Assembly (NCBI RefSeq): GCF_014489635.1
Contig: NZ_CP060828.1
Location: forward strand, 8,606,001-8,670,000
Source: Streptomyces roseirectus
GTDB lineage: Bacteria > Actinomycetota > Actinomycetes > Streptomycetales > Streptomycetaceae
Direction of reading: 5' to 3'
DNA: 64,000 bases
In this document: piece by piece, positions 33,605-42,122 of the stretch
How positions within the stretch are numbered: the stretch's first letter is position 1
Layout: each line of letters begins with the position of its first letter
Position numbers and translations under genes: made by a program
The notes under the pieces: generated by a model
Database searches by the model: none
What the model was told of the DNA's origin: nothing
What the model saw: only the letters and a program-made list of their open reading frames with translations

Positions 33605-36600
33605 ACGGCACCTTCGGCGCGCTGCGCGCCCAGCTCGACGAGGCCGCCCACACGTTCGCCGACGGGCCGGACGCCCTGGAGGGCATCCTGCGGGGCATCG
33701 TCGACGACGTCGACCGCGCGCTGCGCGAACCCCTGGAGATCTTCCCCGTCTGCCACCACTCACCGGCCTCCGCGCTCGCCATGGCCCGCCGCCTGCGCGA
33801 GAAGCGGCCCCGGGTGATCTACCTGGAGCTGTGCGAGGACATGGCGCCGCTCCTCACCGAGCTGCGCAACTGCCGCCTCCCGGTCGCCGTCCAGGCGTTC
33901 GCCGGCGAGGTCGAGGGCTTCCCCGCCGACTGGGCGCCCCTGTCGGTCGTCGCCCCGATCACCGAGGCGTCCGCCGAGTACCAGGCCATCGCCTACGCCC
34001 TCGACACACCCGGCGTCGAACTCGTCCTCGTCGACCGCTCCGCCGACCACGTCTTCCAGTGGGAGACCCCACGCGAGGCTTCGGCCGAGACCGAGGGCGA
34101 CGAGGACAGCGCCCTGCACGGCGACGCCGTGGGCGTCGAGATCGGTGATCTGCGGCCCCGGTTCGCCGAGCTGGAGGAACACCTTCTGCGGCACGGGCGC
34201 GTGCGGCACTGGTCCGAGTGGTGGCACCAGTACGTCGAGGTGCCCCTCGGGGACGGCGACCACGACACCTACCGCCAGGTCATGCTCCTCATCGGCAGCC
34301 TCTTCCGCCGCCTCGCCCCCGGCGACACGCGGCGCGTGCGGATCGACGAGGACCGCGAGCGGTACATGTGGACGCGGATGCGTCAACACCTCGCCGCGAG
34401 CGGCGCCGACCCCGCCGACTGCCTGTACGTGTGCGGCGCGTTCCACGCGGCCAGCCGCGTCGCCGAGTTCGGCGTCGCCGGCACCGACACGTTCACCATC
34501 ACCCCGGCCGGCGGCACGAAATGGCGGCACGGCCTGATCCCGTCCAGCAACACGGCCATCGAGGCACAGTTCGGCCTCGCCTCCGGGTCGGTGTCCATCG
34601 CGGCCACCGAGTGGGCCAAGAACCTCAAACGCAGCCGCGTGAAGCCGTTCCGCCTGGAGGGACAGGCGGGGACGAAGCGGGGGCGGGGGAAGCAGACGGG
34701 GGCTTCGGGGACGGCGGACAGCTTGGGCGCGCCCGCGAGTGCTTCGGGACCGGCGTCCGGGGCGACGGGCGCGCCGGCCGGTGGGCCGGGAGCGGCGTCG
34801 GTGCCCGGGGTGGTCGTGCGGGGCGTGCCGGTGGGGGCGGCGGGGACTGCGGCAGCCGCGTCGGTGCCGGGCGCGCGGTCGGAGGACTTGGCGCCTGCGG
34901 CGGGGGTGACGGCTCTGCCGGGCGGGGTGTTGCCGGAGGGTGAGGGCGTGGCGCCGGAAGGCTCGGCCCTGGCCCCGGGCGCCACGGGGGCAGCCGGAGG
35001 TGCCGGGGCCGCACAGGGGGCGGATGTTGCGCCGAGTGCGCCGGGGAGCGCGGCGGTCGTTCCCGCGCCCGCGTCCGCCCCCGTCACGCGGCCCGCCGCC
35101 GGCGTACCTGCCGGCCTGCCCGCCCCTCCCACTTCTCCCACCTCTCCCGTCCCTCCCGCCCCCGACCGGCTCACCGGCTTTCTCCAGCGGCCCCCGGTGC
35201 TCGACTCGCTCGATGAGGCCGAGTTGCTGGGCTGGTCCGTGGAGATCGTGCGGGCGGCTCGGCGGAACGGGTATCTCGCGTCGACCGCGGACGCGATCGC
35301 CGTGTTCGAGACGTCGATCCTGCTCGCGGGGGCGCGGGACCGGACGAAGCCGACGCCGTACGACTTCCAGGACGCGGCGGTGACGTGCATCGAGAAGGAC
35401 GCGGTGCCGGGGCGGCGGGACATCGGCAGACTCGTCGAGATCATGATGGGCGGGGACCGGATCGGGCGGGTCGGGTACGAGGCGCTGCCGCCGCTCGCGC
35501 GGGACGTGCACGACCGGCTGGCGCCGCTGAACCTGAAGCTCCAGCAACGCGGCGTGCAGCGCGCCCTGCTGGACATCGCGGGCCGGCCGGAACTGGCCGC
35601 CTGTTCGGACGTCCTGTGGATCCTGCGCAGGCTGCTGCCGCGGGGCGCCGCGCGGCCGATCATGGGGGAGCGCACGCTCGGGGAGCGGTCGATCCAGGAG
35701 TCGTGGGACCTCGCACTCGGCACGCACCAGCGCGAGCTGATCGAGCTGGGCTACGAGGGCGTCAGCGTCGAACAGGTCCTGGAACAGCGCCTGCGCCGGG
35801 CCGCGTACGGGCCGAAGGCGACCGCCGCGACCGTCCTGGAGGCCGTCGAGGACGCCACGCTGTACCTGCGCAGCCCCCGTCTCGCCGACGAACTCGGCAC
35901 CCACGCCCTGGACGTCCTCGCCCGGGAGCGGGGCGTCGACGGCGCGCCGGAGGTGCTGCGCAGGGTGCGCCGCCTGCTCGCGTACTACCGGACCAGCGCG
36001 CCGCGACTGCCGCAGTGGATCGAGTCGTTCGCGAAGACCGGCTACGCCCACTACTGCACGCTGCTGCCGACCGCGTTCGCCGACGAGGACGCGACCGTGC
36101 GGCAGGTCGCCGCGATGCTGGGCTTCCTGTTCAGCATGGAGAGCCTGGCCCTCTCCCTCGGCTGCGACCGCGCGCAGCTCGAACTCGCCGTCGCCCAGTC
36201 GCACCCCGAGGACACCGCGAAGACGGCCCTGCTGTGGGCGGCGCAGACCCACCTCGGCACCCTGCCGCGCGCCGAACTCAGCGCCCGCTGCGACGCGTTG
36301 CTGGCCAGCCCGCTGGTGGTGCCGGCCTACCCGCGCTACCTCAGCGGCTTCCTGCACGCCCTCGAACCGGTGCCGCAGCTCGCGGACTTCGTCGTCGAGG
36401 CCGTGTCCAACGCGTTCGGCACGCTCCCCGACTCGGTGCTCCTGCCGTGGCTGCCGACGCTGGTGACGACCCTGCGCGCGAGCGGCGCCGAACTGGCCCC
36501 GCTGCTCATCCGCGAGGCCGACCGGCTCTTCCCGGCGCGGCTGCCGGCGCTGGACGCGTGGACGCCGCCGTGGCGCGAGGAGGTCCCGGAGCCGGGCGTG

Positions 36601-36783
36601 CCGGTGACGCGGGCGGCGACCTCCACGCTCCTCGCCGCGCACCCGCAGACGTGCGACGCGCTGGCCGCGCTGCTGGGCTGCGACGACGTCGGCTGGGGTG
36701 CCGTGGCGGACGTGCCGGGGGTCGCTCTGCTGGAGCAACACCCGGAGACAGCAAGGGAGTTGGCGGTGCTGCTCAGCCGGTGA
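33601..36783 (+). CDS. Large DUF5682-like protein, last gene of the MoxR-VWA cassette
   Basis: A 1060-residue protein in three parts. The N-terminal domain (about 1-350) has LEIFPVCHHSPASALAMARR and VIYLELCEDMAPLLTELR, then YVCGAFHAASRVAEFGV and a paired ITPAGGTKWRHGL; the His-His and Glu resemble the TraB/EreA-like hydrolase fold of DUF5682. A low-complexity Ala/Pro/Gly linker runs about 355-520. The C-terminal part is helical (LTGFLQRPPVLDSLDEAELL onward, with RRLLPRGAARPIMGERTLGE). The GTG at 33601 sits in the MoxR stop. It is likely the effector or client of the ATPase; the enzymatic reaction is unknown. The convergent hydrolase starts only 12 bases after its stop. Confidence 0.78.
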   Translation: MNGTFGALRAQLDEAAHTFADGPDALEGILRGIVDDVDRALREPLEIFPVCHHSPASALAMARRLREKRPRVIYLELCEDMAPLLTELRNCRLPVAVQAFAGEVEGFPADWAPLSVVAPITEASAEYQAIAYALDTPGVELVLVDRSADHVFQWETPREASAETEGDEDSALHGDAVGVEIGDLRPRFAELEEHLLRHGRVRHWSEWWHQYVEVPLGDGDHDTYRQVMLLIGSLFRRLAPGDTRRVRIDEDRERYMWTRMRQHLAASGADPADCLYVCGAFHAASRVAEFGVAGTDTFTITPAGGTKWRHGLIPSSNTAIEAQFGLASGSVSIAATEWAKNLKRSRVKPFRLEGQAGTKRGRGKQTGASGTADSLGAPASASGPASGATGAPAGGPGAASVPGVVVRGVPVGAAGTAAAASVPGARSEDLAPAAGVTALPGGVLPEGEGVAPEGSALAPGATGAAGGAGAAQGADVAPSAPGSAAVVPAPASAPVTRPAAGVPAGLPAPPTSPTSPVPPAPDRLTGFLQRPPVLDSLDEAELLGWSVEIVRAARRNGYLASTADAIAVFETSILLAGARDRTKPTPYDFQDAAVTCIEKDAVPGRRDIGRLVEIMMGGDRIGRVGYEALPPLARDVHDRLAPLNLKLQQRGVQRALLDIAGRPELAACSDVLWILRRLLPRGAARPIMGERTLGERSIQESWDLALGTHQRELIELGYEGVSVEQVLEQRLRRAAYGPKATAATVLEAVEDATLYLRSPRLADELGTHALDVLARERGVDGAPEVLRRVRRLLAYYRTSAPRLPQWIESFAKTGYAHYCTLLPTAFADEDATVRQVAAMLGFLFSMESLALSLGCDRAQLELAVAQSHPEDTAKTALLWAAQTHLGTLPRAELSARCDALLASPLVVPAYPRYLSGFLHALEPVPQLADFVVEAVSNAFGTLPDSVLLPWLPTLVTTLRASGAELAPLLIREADRLFPARLPALDAWTPPWREEVPEPGVPVTRAATSTLLAAHPQTCDALAALLGCDDVGWGAVADVPGVALLEQHPETARELAVLLSR

Positions 36784-36795
36784 GGTGCGCGGGCC

Positions 36796-37602
36796 TCAGC
36801 CGGCCGGCTCCGCGAAGACCGACCGCAGCCGGTCCGCGAACTCCCGTGGATACCTTGCGTATCCGGCGTGGCCGCCCGGGAACTCGACCAGTTTCAGGCC
36901 GAGTCGGGCGGCGAGTTCCAGGGCCGGGCGGTGGATGGTCTGGTCGCGGGAACCCTCGCCGCCCGCGACGGCCAGGCGGCCGGTGAGCGGGGCGGCGGCG
37001 GTGAGGTCGGGGAGATGGGTGGCGGAGGGGCGGAGCATGTGGGCGAGGAAGAAACGCGTGTTGTCGTGGGCCTCCGGGAGGTCGGGGGCCGGGCGTCCGC
37101 CGAACAGCGCCGACAGCGCGTCCATCGCGGCGGCTTCGCCCTCCCGCTCCAGCGTCACGCCCACCCTCTCCACGAGCGCCAGATGCTCGTCCGCGTCGGG
37201 TAACAGGCCGAACGAGGGCGGCTCGTGGACGATCAGGGCGGCGACGCGCTCCGGGTGCGCGGACGCGAAGTGCAGGGCGGCCAGGGAGCCCGAGCAACTG
37301 CCGAAGATCCGCACCGGTTCGCCGTCCGGGACGAGGTGGTCGAGGAGACGGCCGATGTCGTCGCCGTGCTCCTCGATCCGCTGGTCGGCCGGGGGGCCGG
37401 TGAGGGCGCTGCGTGAATTGCCGCGCGGGTCGCAGGAGATGACCCGGTGGTCGGTCGCCAGCGCGTTTGCGAGGGCGGTGAAGACCGCCGCGTCCGAGTT
37501 GCCGCCCGCGAGCAGGAGGGCGGGCGGGCCGGCGCCGCGTACCTCGTAGTGGAGGGTCGCGCCCGGGACCGGGAGCGTGCCCTCGCGCGCGGGTGAATTC
37601 AT
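36796..37602 (-). CDS. Alpha/beta hydrolase with Cys at the nucleophile position
   Basis: A 268-residue alpha/beta hydrolase. The oxyanion strand is ALLLAGGNSDAAVFTALANA, then RVISCDPRGNSRSAL. The nucleophile elbow reads RIFGSCSGSLAALHFAS: aligned with G-x-S-x-G the central residue is Cys103. A catalytic His is probably in EFPGGHAGYARYP near the C-terminus. Enzymes with Cys there include dienelactone-hydrolase-like proteins. The substrate is unknown. The ATG at 37602 follows GGGAGACGAG. It is convergent with the DUF5682-like gene and divergent from the GT-B-like gene at 37696. Confidence 0.85.
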   Translation of the reverse strand: MNSPAREGTLPVPGATLHYEVRGAGPPALLLAGGNSDAAVFTALANALATDHRVISCDPRGNSRSALTGPPADQRIEEHGDDIGRLLDHLVPDGEPVRIFGSCSGSLAALHFASAHPERVAALIVHEPPSFGLLPDADEHLALVERVGVTLEREGEAAAMDALSALFGGRPAPDLPEAHDNTRFFLAHMLRPSATHLPDLTAAAPLTGRLAVAGGEGSRDQTIHRPALELAARLGLKLVEFPGGHAGYARYPREFADRLRSVFAEPAG

Positions 37603-37695
37603 CTCGTCTCCCGGTGAAGTGCGGGGTTCCCACGTACAGTTACTATGCGCGCACTCAGCGTACGGGTGGCGTGTGAGGTGAGGGAAGGGGGCCTG

Positions 37696-38802
37696 ATGGG
37701 GCCGCGCATTCTGCTCAACGCCGAGGCGTTCGGGTTCGGGCCGGCCGCCGCCGCGGCGGTGCTCGCCGACGAACTCGCCGCGTCCGGGGCCGAGGTGGGG
37801 TACCTCGGCGGCGGGCACACGCTCGACCTGCAACACCGGCCGCCGTACGCGGCCGTCCATGACGTCACGGGGCTCTCCGAGGCCGCCTGCCTCGACCGGC
37901 TGCGCGTCCTCGCCGGGGAGTACGACGCGTTCCTCACGTCCATGGACTTCGCGCTCGGACTGGCGGCCCGTCAGGCCGGGTTCCGGGTGGCCGTGTACGA
38001 CGCGCTCGCCTGGTTCTGGCCGGGGGCCTGGCCTGTCGTCCGGGACGAGAGCGTGCTGTATGTCGCGCAGGAGTTCTTCGGCGTGCGTGAACGGGTCGCC
38101 TCGGACGCGGAGTTGGCCGGGCGGACGGTGCTGGTGCCGCCGCTCGTCTCGCCGGGGGGCGGGTGGCGCGGGGGCGGGCGTCAAGTCGTTGTCAATCTCG
38201 GGGGGTTGTGCAATCCGTTCTGGGCACCCGGCGAGGTCGAGACGTACGCGCGGATCGTCGTCTCCGGGGTGCGCGCGGGGGTGCCCTCCTCGTGTTCCGT
38301 GCTGGTCGCCACCAGCGAGGCCATCGCGCGGGCGCTGGGGGACTCGGTGCGCGGGGTGACCGTCGGCACGTACCGGCGGGACCAGGTGCTCGACCTCCTG
38401 CGCGCCGCGCCGTACGCCTTCATGACCCCCGGGCTCGGCAACCTCTACGACGCGGCCGCCGTCGGCGTCCCTACGGTTCTGCTGCCCGCGACCAACACAA
38501 CCCAGGCCCGGCAAGCCGACGTTGTCGCCGCGCAGGGCTACTGCGACGCCCGCGTCGACTGGGCCGACTTCGGCCTCGCCGTCGACTTCGGGGACGGTGA
38601 CCCGGAGATGACGGGCGTACTCACCGCCGCGCTGCGGGAGTTGGGGGCGGAGGGGGACGGGCGGTTCGGTGAACGGGTTGCGGCGTCGGTGCGCGAGATG
38701 GGGCACGGACGGGCTTCGGGGCTGCTGGAGCGGTTCGGGGTCGGTGGGGGTCGGGTCGCTGCGGGGGCTGTGCTCAAGTGGGTACAGTCCGGGGGTGGTT
38801 GA
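37696..38802 (+). CDS. GT-B-like glycosyltransferase-family protein
   Basis: A 368-residue protein with the two-Rossmann-domain look of GT-B transferases. It begins GPRILLNAEAFGFGPAAAAA, and the mid-part has VVVNLGGLCNPFWAPGE, VLVATSEAIARAL and a donor-like segment APYAFMTPGLGNLYDAAAVG followed by VPTVLLPATNTTQARQADVV. The G-N and P-T-V-L-L-P arrangement is like the nucleotide-sugar site of UDP-sugar transferases. Neither acceptor nor donor can be named. The ATG at 37696 follows GGGAAGGGGGCC. It overlaps the GNAT gene by eight bases, so the two are a pair. Confidence 0.65.
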   Translation: MGPRILLNAEAFGFGPAAAAAVLADELAASGAEVGYLGGGHTLDLQHRPPYAAVHDVTGLSEAACLDRLRVLAGEYDAFLTSMDFALGLAARQAGFRVAVYDALAWFWPGAWPVVRDESVLYVAQEFFGVRERVASDAELAGRTVLVPPLVSPGGGWRGGGRQVVVNLGGLCNPFWAPGEVETYARIVVSGVRAGVPSSCSVLVATSEAIARALGDSVRGVTVGTYRRDQVLDLLRAAPYAFMTPGLGNLYDAAAVGVPTVLLPATNTTQARQADVVAAQGYCDARVDWADFGLAVDFGDGDPEMTGVLTAALRELGAEGDGRFGERVAASVREMGHGRASGLLERFGVGGGRVAAGAVLKWVQSGGG

Positions 38803-39448
38803 GGGCGAGGTGCCGGCGCGGGTTCGGGGTGTGTGGGAGCGGCTTGCGGGCGCGGAGTTCCCCGATGCCGGTGAGACGCGCGTCGTCGTGTCGCCCGGCT
38901 CGCGGCTCTGTCCGCCGTCCTGGACGGGGGCCGTCCGCATCGGCGACGCGGTTCTGATCATCGTCCCTTCCGCGCGCGTGGCGCGGCGTCTGCCCCTGGA
39001 CTTCGACACGCTCCGGTCGGCCCCCGAGGTGCTGGGCCCGGCGATCCTCAGCTACCTCCCCCACGCCACCACCCCTCCCACGACAGCCACCCCCCACGGC
39101 GACCTCCGCACCCTCCTGTCCGCCGCAAGCCCCCGAGACATCGCCGAGAGCTGCATCACCGACGTCGACTCACCCCTCTTCGCCGTCCACGACGGCCCCC
39201 GCGTCCTCGCCGCCGCCGGTTACGCGACCTGGCCCGCCTCCACGGCCCACCTCTGCGTCCTGACGGCCCCGGCCGCCCGAGGCCGGGGCCTGGCCGGTGA
39301 AGTCGCCTTGGTCGCCGTCGAACACGCCCTGCGGGCAGGGTTGTTGCCGCAGTGGCGGGCGCGGCTCCAGGCGTCCCGGAGGGTGGCGGTGAAGCTGGGG
39401 TTCAGGGAGGTGGGGGAGCAGGTGAGTGCGCGGCTGGGGGAGGGGTGA
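38795..39448 (+). CDS. GNAT-like acetyltransferase
   Basis: A 217-residue protein. The C-terminal half has GNAT features: VLAAAGYATWPASTAHLCVL (strand beta-4/5), then TAPAARGRGLAGEVALVAVE as the acetyl-CoA loop (R-G-R-G-L-A-G), and a last RLQASRRVAVKLGFREVGEQ with the L-G-F ending. The N-terminal 110 residues are less typical. The GTG at 38795 begins eight bases inside the GT-B-like gene, so translation is coupled and the two products may modify the same molecule. The substrate is unknown. Confidence 0.72.
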   Translation: MVEGEVPARVRGVWERLAGAEFPDAGETRVVVSPGSRLCPPSWTGAVRIGDAVLIIVPSARVARRLPLDFDTLRSAPEVLGPAILSYLPHATTPPTTATPHGDLRTLLSAASPRDIAESCITDVDSPLFAVHDGPRVLAAAGYATWPASTAHLCVLTAPAARGRGLAGEVALVAVEHALRAGLLPQWRARLQASRRVAVKLGFREVGEQVSARLGEG

Positions 39449-39513
39449 GGTGAATGCGGGGACGCGCCGGCTTCGGGGTCGGTAGGGTGCTGACGTCGAT
39501 CGAGGGGGACAGG

Positions 39514-39852
39514 ATGGCTGACGAGGTCACAAGTGCGGTGACAGAGGCTCGCGTTCGGCTGAAGGACGGCGGCCATGGTGTGCTTACGCTGGCGGATGTC
39601 GCGCTGGCCGCCCTTTCGACCCCCGAAGACGTGATGACGCACGACGTGTTCGCCGTCGTCGCCGGGCGGAACCTCCCCGCGGTCACCCTCGTGCGCAACG
39701 CCCTCGACGGGCGCGACCCGTGGAACACCCACGCCGCCGAAATCGCCCTGCATGAACTGGGGTTCAGCATCATGGTGCGCCGCCGGTACGACAAGTCGTC
39801 CGGGAAGCCCGTGGTGTTGAAGAACGAGCAGCGCAACGGCTCCGCGGTCTGA
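39514..39852 (+). CDS. Conserved hypothetical protein (112 aa)
   Basis: A 112-residue soluble protein: MADEVTSAVTEARVRLKDGG, HGVLTLADVALAALSTPEDV, FAVVAGRNLPAVTLVRNALD, then a basic end with IMVRRRYDKSSGKPVVLKNE. It looks helical first, then beta. No motif is recognised. The ATG at 39514 is preceded by GAGGGGGACAGG, which excludes the longer frames from 39454 and 39490. It is an isolated unit, convergent with the M20 peptidase gene. Confidence 0.62.
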   Translation: MADEVTSAVTEARVRLKDGGHGVLTLADVALAALSTPEDVMTHDVFAVVAGRNLPAVTLVRNALDGRDPWNTHAAEIALHELGFSIMVRRRYDKSSGKPVVLKNEQRNGSAV

Positions 39853-39925
39853 CGCGAGGGTCTGCTGACTTCCTCGGGGTGTTGTCGAGGGTTGCCGTGT
39901 GGTCGGAACCGTCGCCAGGGGGCTG

Positions 39926-41200
39926 CTACTTGGTGCCGACCGTGCGCAGGGTGGCGAGCACCAGTGTTCGGGTGACGGTGGCGATGTCGCTCACGCGGAC
40001 CTGTTCCTGGGGGCCGTGGGCGAGGCGTACGTCGCCGGGGCCGTATTGCAGTGTGGGGATGCCCGCTCCGGAGTACAGGCGTAGGTCGCTGCCGTAGGGG
40101 GCGCCGCGTTCGGGAGGGCGGGGGCCGCCGGTGACGTCGGTGTGGGCGTCGGTGATCTGGGCCGCGAGGGGGTGTCCGGCCGGGAGTCGGCCGCTGGCGA
40201 ACTGGCCGCCGGGCCATGTCACGGTGGCGGGGTGGGAGCGCAGCCAGGGGTCGGCCGCGCAGGCTTCGGCCACGCACGTCTCCAGTTCGGTGCGTGCGTG
40301 GGCGGGGTCCTCGCCGAGGCGGACGCCGAGTCTTCCCTCGGCCACCAGGAGGTCGGGCACGCTGCTGGCCCAGTCGCCGGAGTGGACGGTGCCGACGGAC
40401 AGCGGGTAGGGGATGGGGTATTCGGACATGAGCGGGTCGGCGCCGACGTTGCGGCGGGCTTCCAGACGGGCGAGCGCGCGGTGGATGGGCAGGTAGGCGT
40501 CGATGGCGCTCACGCCCGCGTATCGGGTGCTGCCGTGGGTGGCTTGGCCGGGTACGTCGATGCGGAAGGTCAGGGCGCCGGCGTTCGCGGTCATGACCGC
40601 GCCGCTGGTCGGTTCGGTGATGACGCAGGCGTCGCCGGTGTGACCGCGCTGGAGGGTGCCGAACGCCCCGAGTCCGCCGTCCTCCTCGCTGACCACGAAA
40701 TGCGCGGACACCCGGCCGCGCAACCTCGCGCCCGCCTCCCGTATCGCGGCCAGGGCGGCGAGGATCGCCACCACCCCCGCCTTCATGTCGCACGCCCCTC
40801 GCGCGTGCACCACGTCCCCGGTGACCCGGGGGCGGAAGGGGTCGCCCTCCCAGCGCGCCAGGTCTCCGGGAGGGACGACGTCGACGTGCCCCTGGAGGAT
40901 CAGGGTCGGCCCGTCGTCCTGGGGCACCGTGCCGCCCACCAGGCCCCACGCCTCGGTGCGCGGGGCCTCGCTGCCGGGAAAACGGGGATGATCACGCAGC
41001 TCGGGCAGGTTCATGGACCACAGGTCGACATCGAGGTCCATCCGCTTCAGATGCCGGGCCAGGATGTGCTGGACCTCGGACTCCGCGGCGCTCCCCGTCA
41101 CGCTCGGCACAGCGAGGAGTTCCAGCAGCAGCCGGGCGATGGCCGCCTCGTCCACCGCGGCCAGGGCCGAGGCTTCCACACCGCTCAGGCTTGCTGTCAT
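39926..41200 (-). CDS. M20-family zinc peptidase/deacylase (ArgE/DapE type)
   Basis: A 424-residue enzyme. The metal ligands of the family are present: TLILQGHVDVVP (His, Asp), ARGACDMKAGVVAIL (bridging Asp), HFVVSEEDGGLGAFG (catalytic Glu plus ligand Glu), a later VITEPTSGAV, and the C-terminal His in RLAHGPQEQV. It hydrolyses an amide bond in a small peptide or N-acyl amino acid. The ATG at 41200 is favoured (GGGGAG upstream, spacing slightly long); 41227 is an alternative. It is divergent from an Lrp/AsnC regulator, whose sites lie in the gap, so control by an amino-acid signal is likely. Confidence 0.86.
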   Translation of the reverse strand: MTASLSGVEASALAAVDEAAIARLLLELLAVPSVTGSAAESEVQHILARHLKRMDLDVDLWSMNLPELRDHPRFPGSEAPRTEAWGLVGGTVPQDDGPTLILQGHVDVVPPGDLARWEGDPFRPRVTGDVVHARGACDMKAGVVAILAALAAIREAGARLRGRVSAHFVVSEEDGGLGAFGTLQRGHTGDACVITEPTSGAVMTANAGALTFRIDVPGQATHGSTRYAGVSAIDAYLPIHRALARLEARRNVGADPLMSEYPIPYPLSVGTVHSGDWASSVPDLLVAEGRLGVRLGEDPAHARTELETCVAEACAADPWLRSHPATVTWPGGQFASGRLPAGHPLAAQITDAHTDVTGGPRPPERGAPYGSDLRLYSGAGIPTLQYGPGDVRLAHGPQEQVRVSDIATVTRTLVLATLRTVGTK

Positions 41201-41261
41201 CTCGACACCGCTCCCCGCACGTGACATCAGGACAAGCCGGAGACTATGTTCGGCCGACAGC

Positions 41262-41328
41262 GCAAACAATCGCCATTTGCTGCTGCCTGCCATCGCTTTC
41301 TTGCAATGTCAGCGGGACCATGGCGATT
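41262..41328. promoter_or_regulatory. Lrp-type operator region between divergent genes
   Basis: AATCGCCAT (41268-41276) and its exact inverse ATGGCGATT (41320-41328) are 52 bases apart. The first also sits inside GCAAA-N9-TTTGC (41262-41280). The patch is A+T-richer than its surroundings and lies between the M20 peptidase and Lrp genes. Confidence 0.6.
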
Positions 41329-41369
41329 TCTTGCGCCGGGCCGCAGGCACTGACGTCTGGAATGAGGGC

Positions 41370-41807
41370 ATGGACGCCATCGATCAAGCGATCATCCGGC
41401 ACGTACTGCACGACGCGCGGGCCACGTACGCCCAGATCGGCAAGGCGTCCGGGCTGTCCGCGCCCGCCGCCAAACGGCGTCTCGACCGCCTCGTGGCCAC
41501 CGGAGCGATCCGCGGTTTCACCGCTCTCGTCGATCCTCAGGCGCTGGCCTGGCACACCGAGGCTTTCGTCGAGGTCTACTGCGCCGGCAACCCCACCCCC
41601 GCCGAACTGCGCCAAGCCCTGGAGGGCATCCCCGAGGTCGTCGAAGCCTGCACCGTCTCGGGGGCCGCCGACGCGGTCGTCCACCTGCTCGCCCAAGACA
41701 TCCCCCATCTGGAACAGGCCATCCAACGCGTGCGCGCGACCGCTCCTGTGCAACGGACCGAGAGCGCCATCGTGCTCTCCCGGCTGGTGAACCGGCCTCG
41801 CGTGTGA
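41370..41807 (+). CDS. Lrp/AsnC family transcriptional regulator
   Basis: A 145-residue regulator. The N-terminal winged helix reads MDAIDQAIIRHVLHDARATY, with recognition helix SGLSAPAAKRRLDRLVATGA. The C-terminal RAM domain follows (AFVEVYCAGNPTPAELRQAL, EVVEACTVSGAADAVVHLLA). It probably senses an amino acid and controls the divergent M20 peptidase and itself through the inverted repeats in the 169-base gap. The ATG at 41370 has GGAATGAGGGC upstream. No other target lies next to it, but the cobalamin-transport genes begin only 300 bases downstream on the same strand. Confidence 0.88.
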   Translation: MDAIDQAIIRHVLHDARATYAQIGKASGLSAPAAKRRLDRLVATGAIRGFTALVDPQALAWHTEAFVEVYCAGNPTPAELRQALEGIPEVVEACTVSGAADAVVHLLAQDIPHLEQAIQRVRATAPVQRTESAIVLSRLVNRPRV

Positions 41808-41904
41808 TCGACACCGTGGGACCACCGCGAGTTCCCTGGACACCGCCCTTGCGGACGGCTCCGGCACCTCGGTGCGGAGATCGGCAGCCCCTTACGAACC
41901 CGGC

Positions 41905-42122
41905 GAAACGGTTTGTTAGGCTCCGTTCGCCTCCCGCGGGGGAAGACCGGTGAGACTCCGGCGCTGACCCGCAACGGTGTGCGCGGAAACGCTTCCGCGC
42001 GAGCCCGATCGCCCACGGCCGGCACGCGACCCGTACGACCGCTCGCCGTGGACTGCGAGAGGGGACCGCAAGGTGCCTTCCGTGCTCCGTCCTTCCGGCG
42101 GCCTCAACCGAAGGACCGCCGG
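41905..42122 (+). ncRNA. Cobalamin (AdoCbl) riboswitch
   Basis: The conserved core GGTGAGACTCCGGCGCTGACCCGCAACGGTG (41949-41979, in segments GGTGAGACTCCGG and CTGACCCGCAACGGTG) is that of the B12 riboswitch. It is followed by further stems up to about 42080. At the end CCGGCGG (42095-42101) can pair with CCGCCGG (42116-42122), a stem that encloses the GAAGG ribosome site of the permease gene. Ligand binding would therefore block translation, so the transporter is made only when cobalamin is scarce. Confidence 0.87.

Noticed and set aside
33760..36741. A 993-codon open frame on the minus strand opposite the DUF5682-like gene
   Set aside because: Translation is a low-complexity mix of Arg, Gly, Val and Ala typical of the antisense of G+C-rich genes; no ribosome site and the plus-strand gene is clearly coding.
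37645..37695. Upstream in-frame ATG for the GT-B-like gene
   Set aside because: The ATG at 37696 has a strong GGGAAGGGGG ribosome site and begins at the expected first strand.
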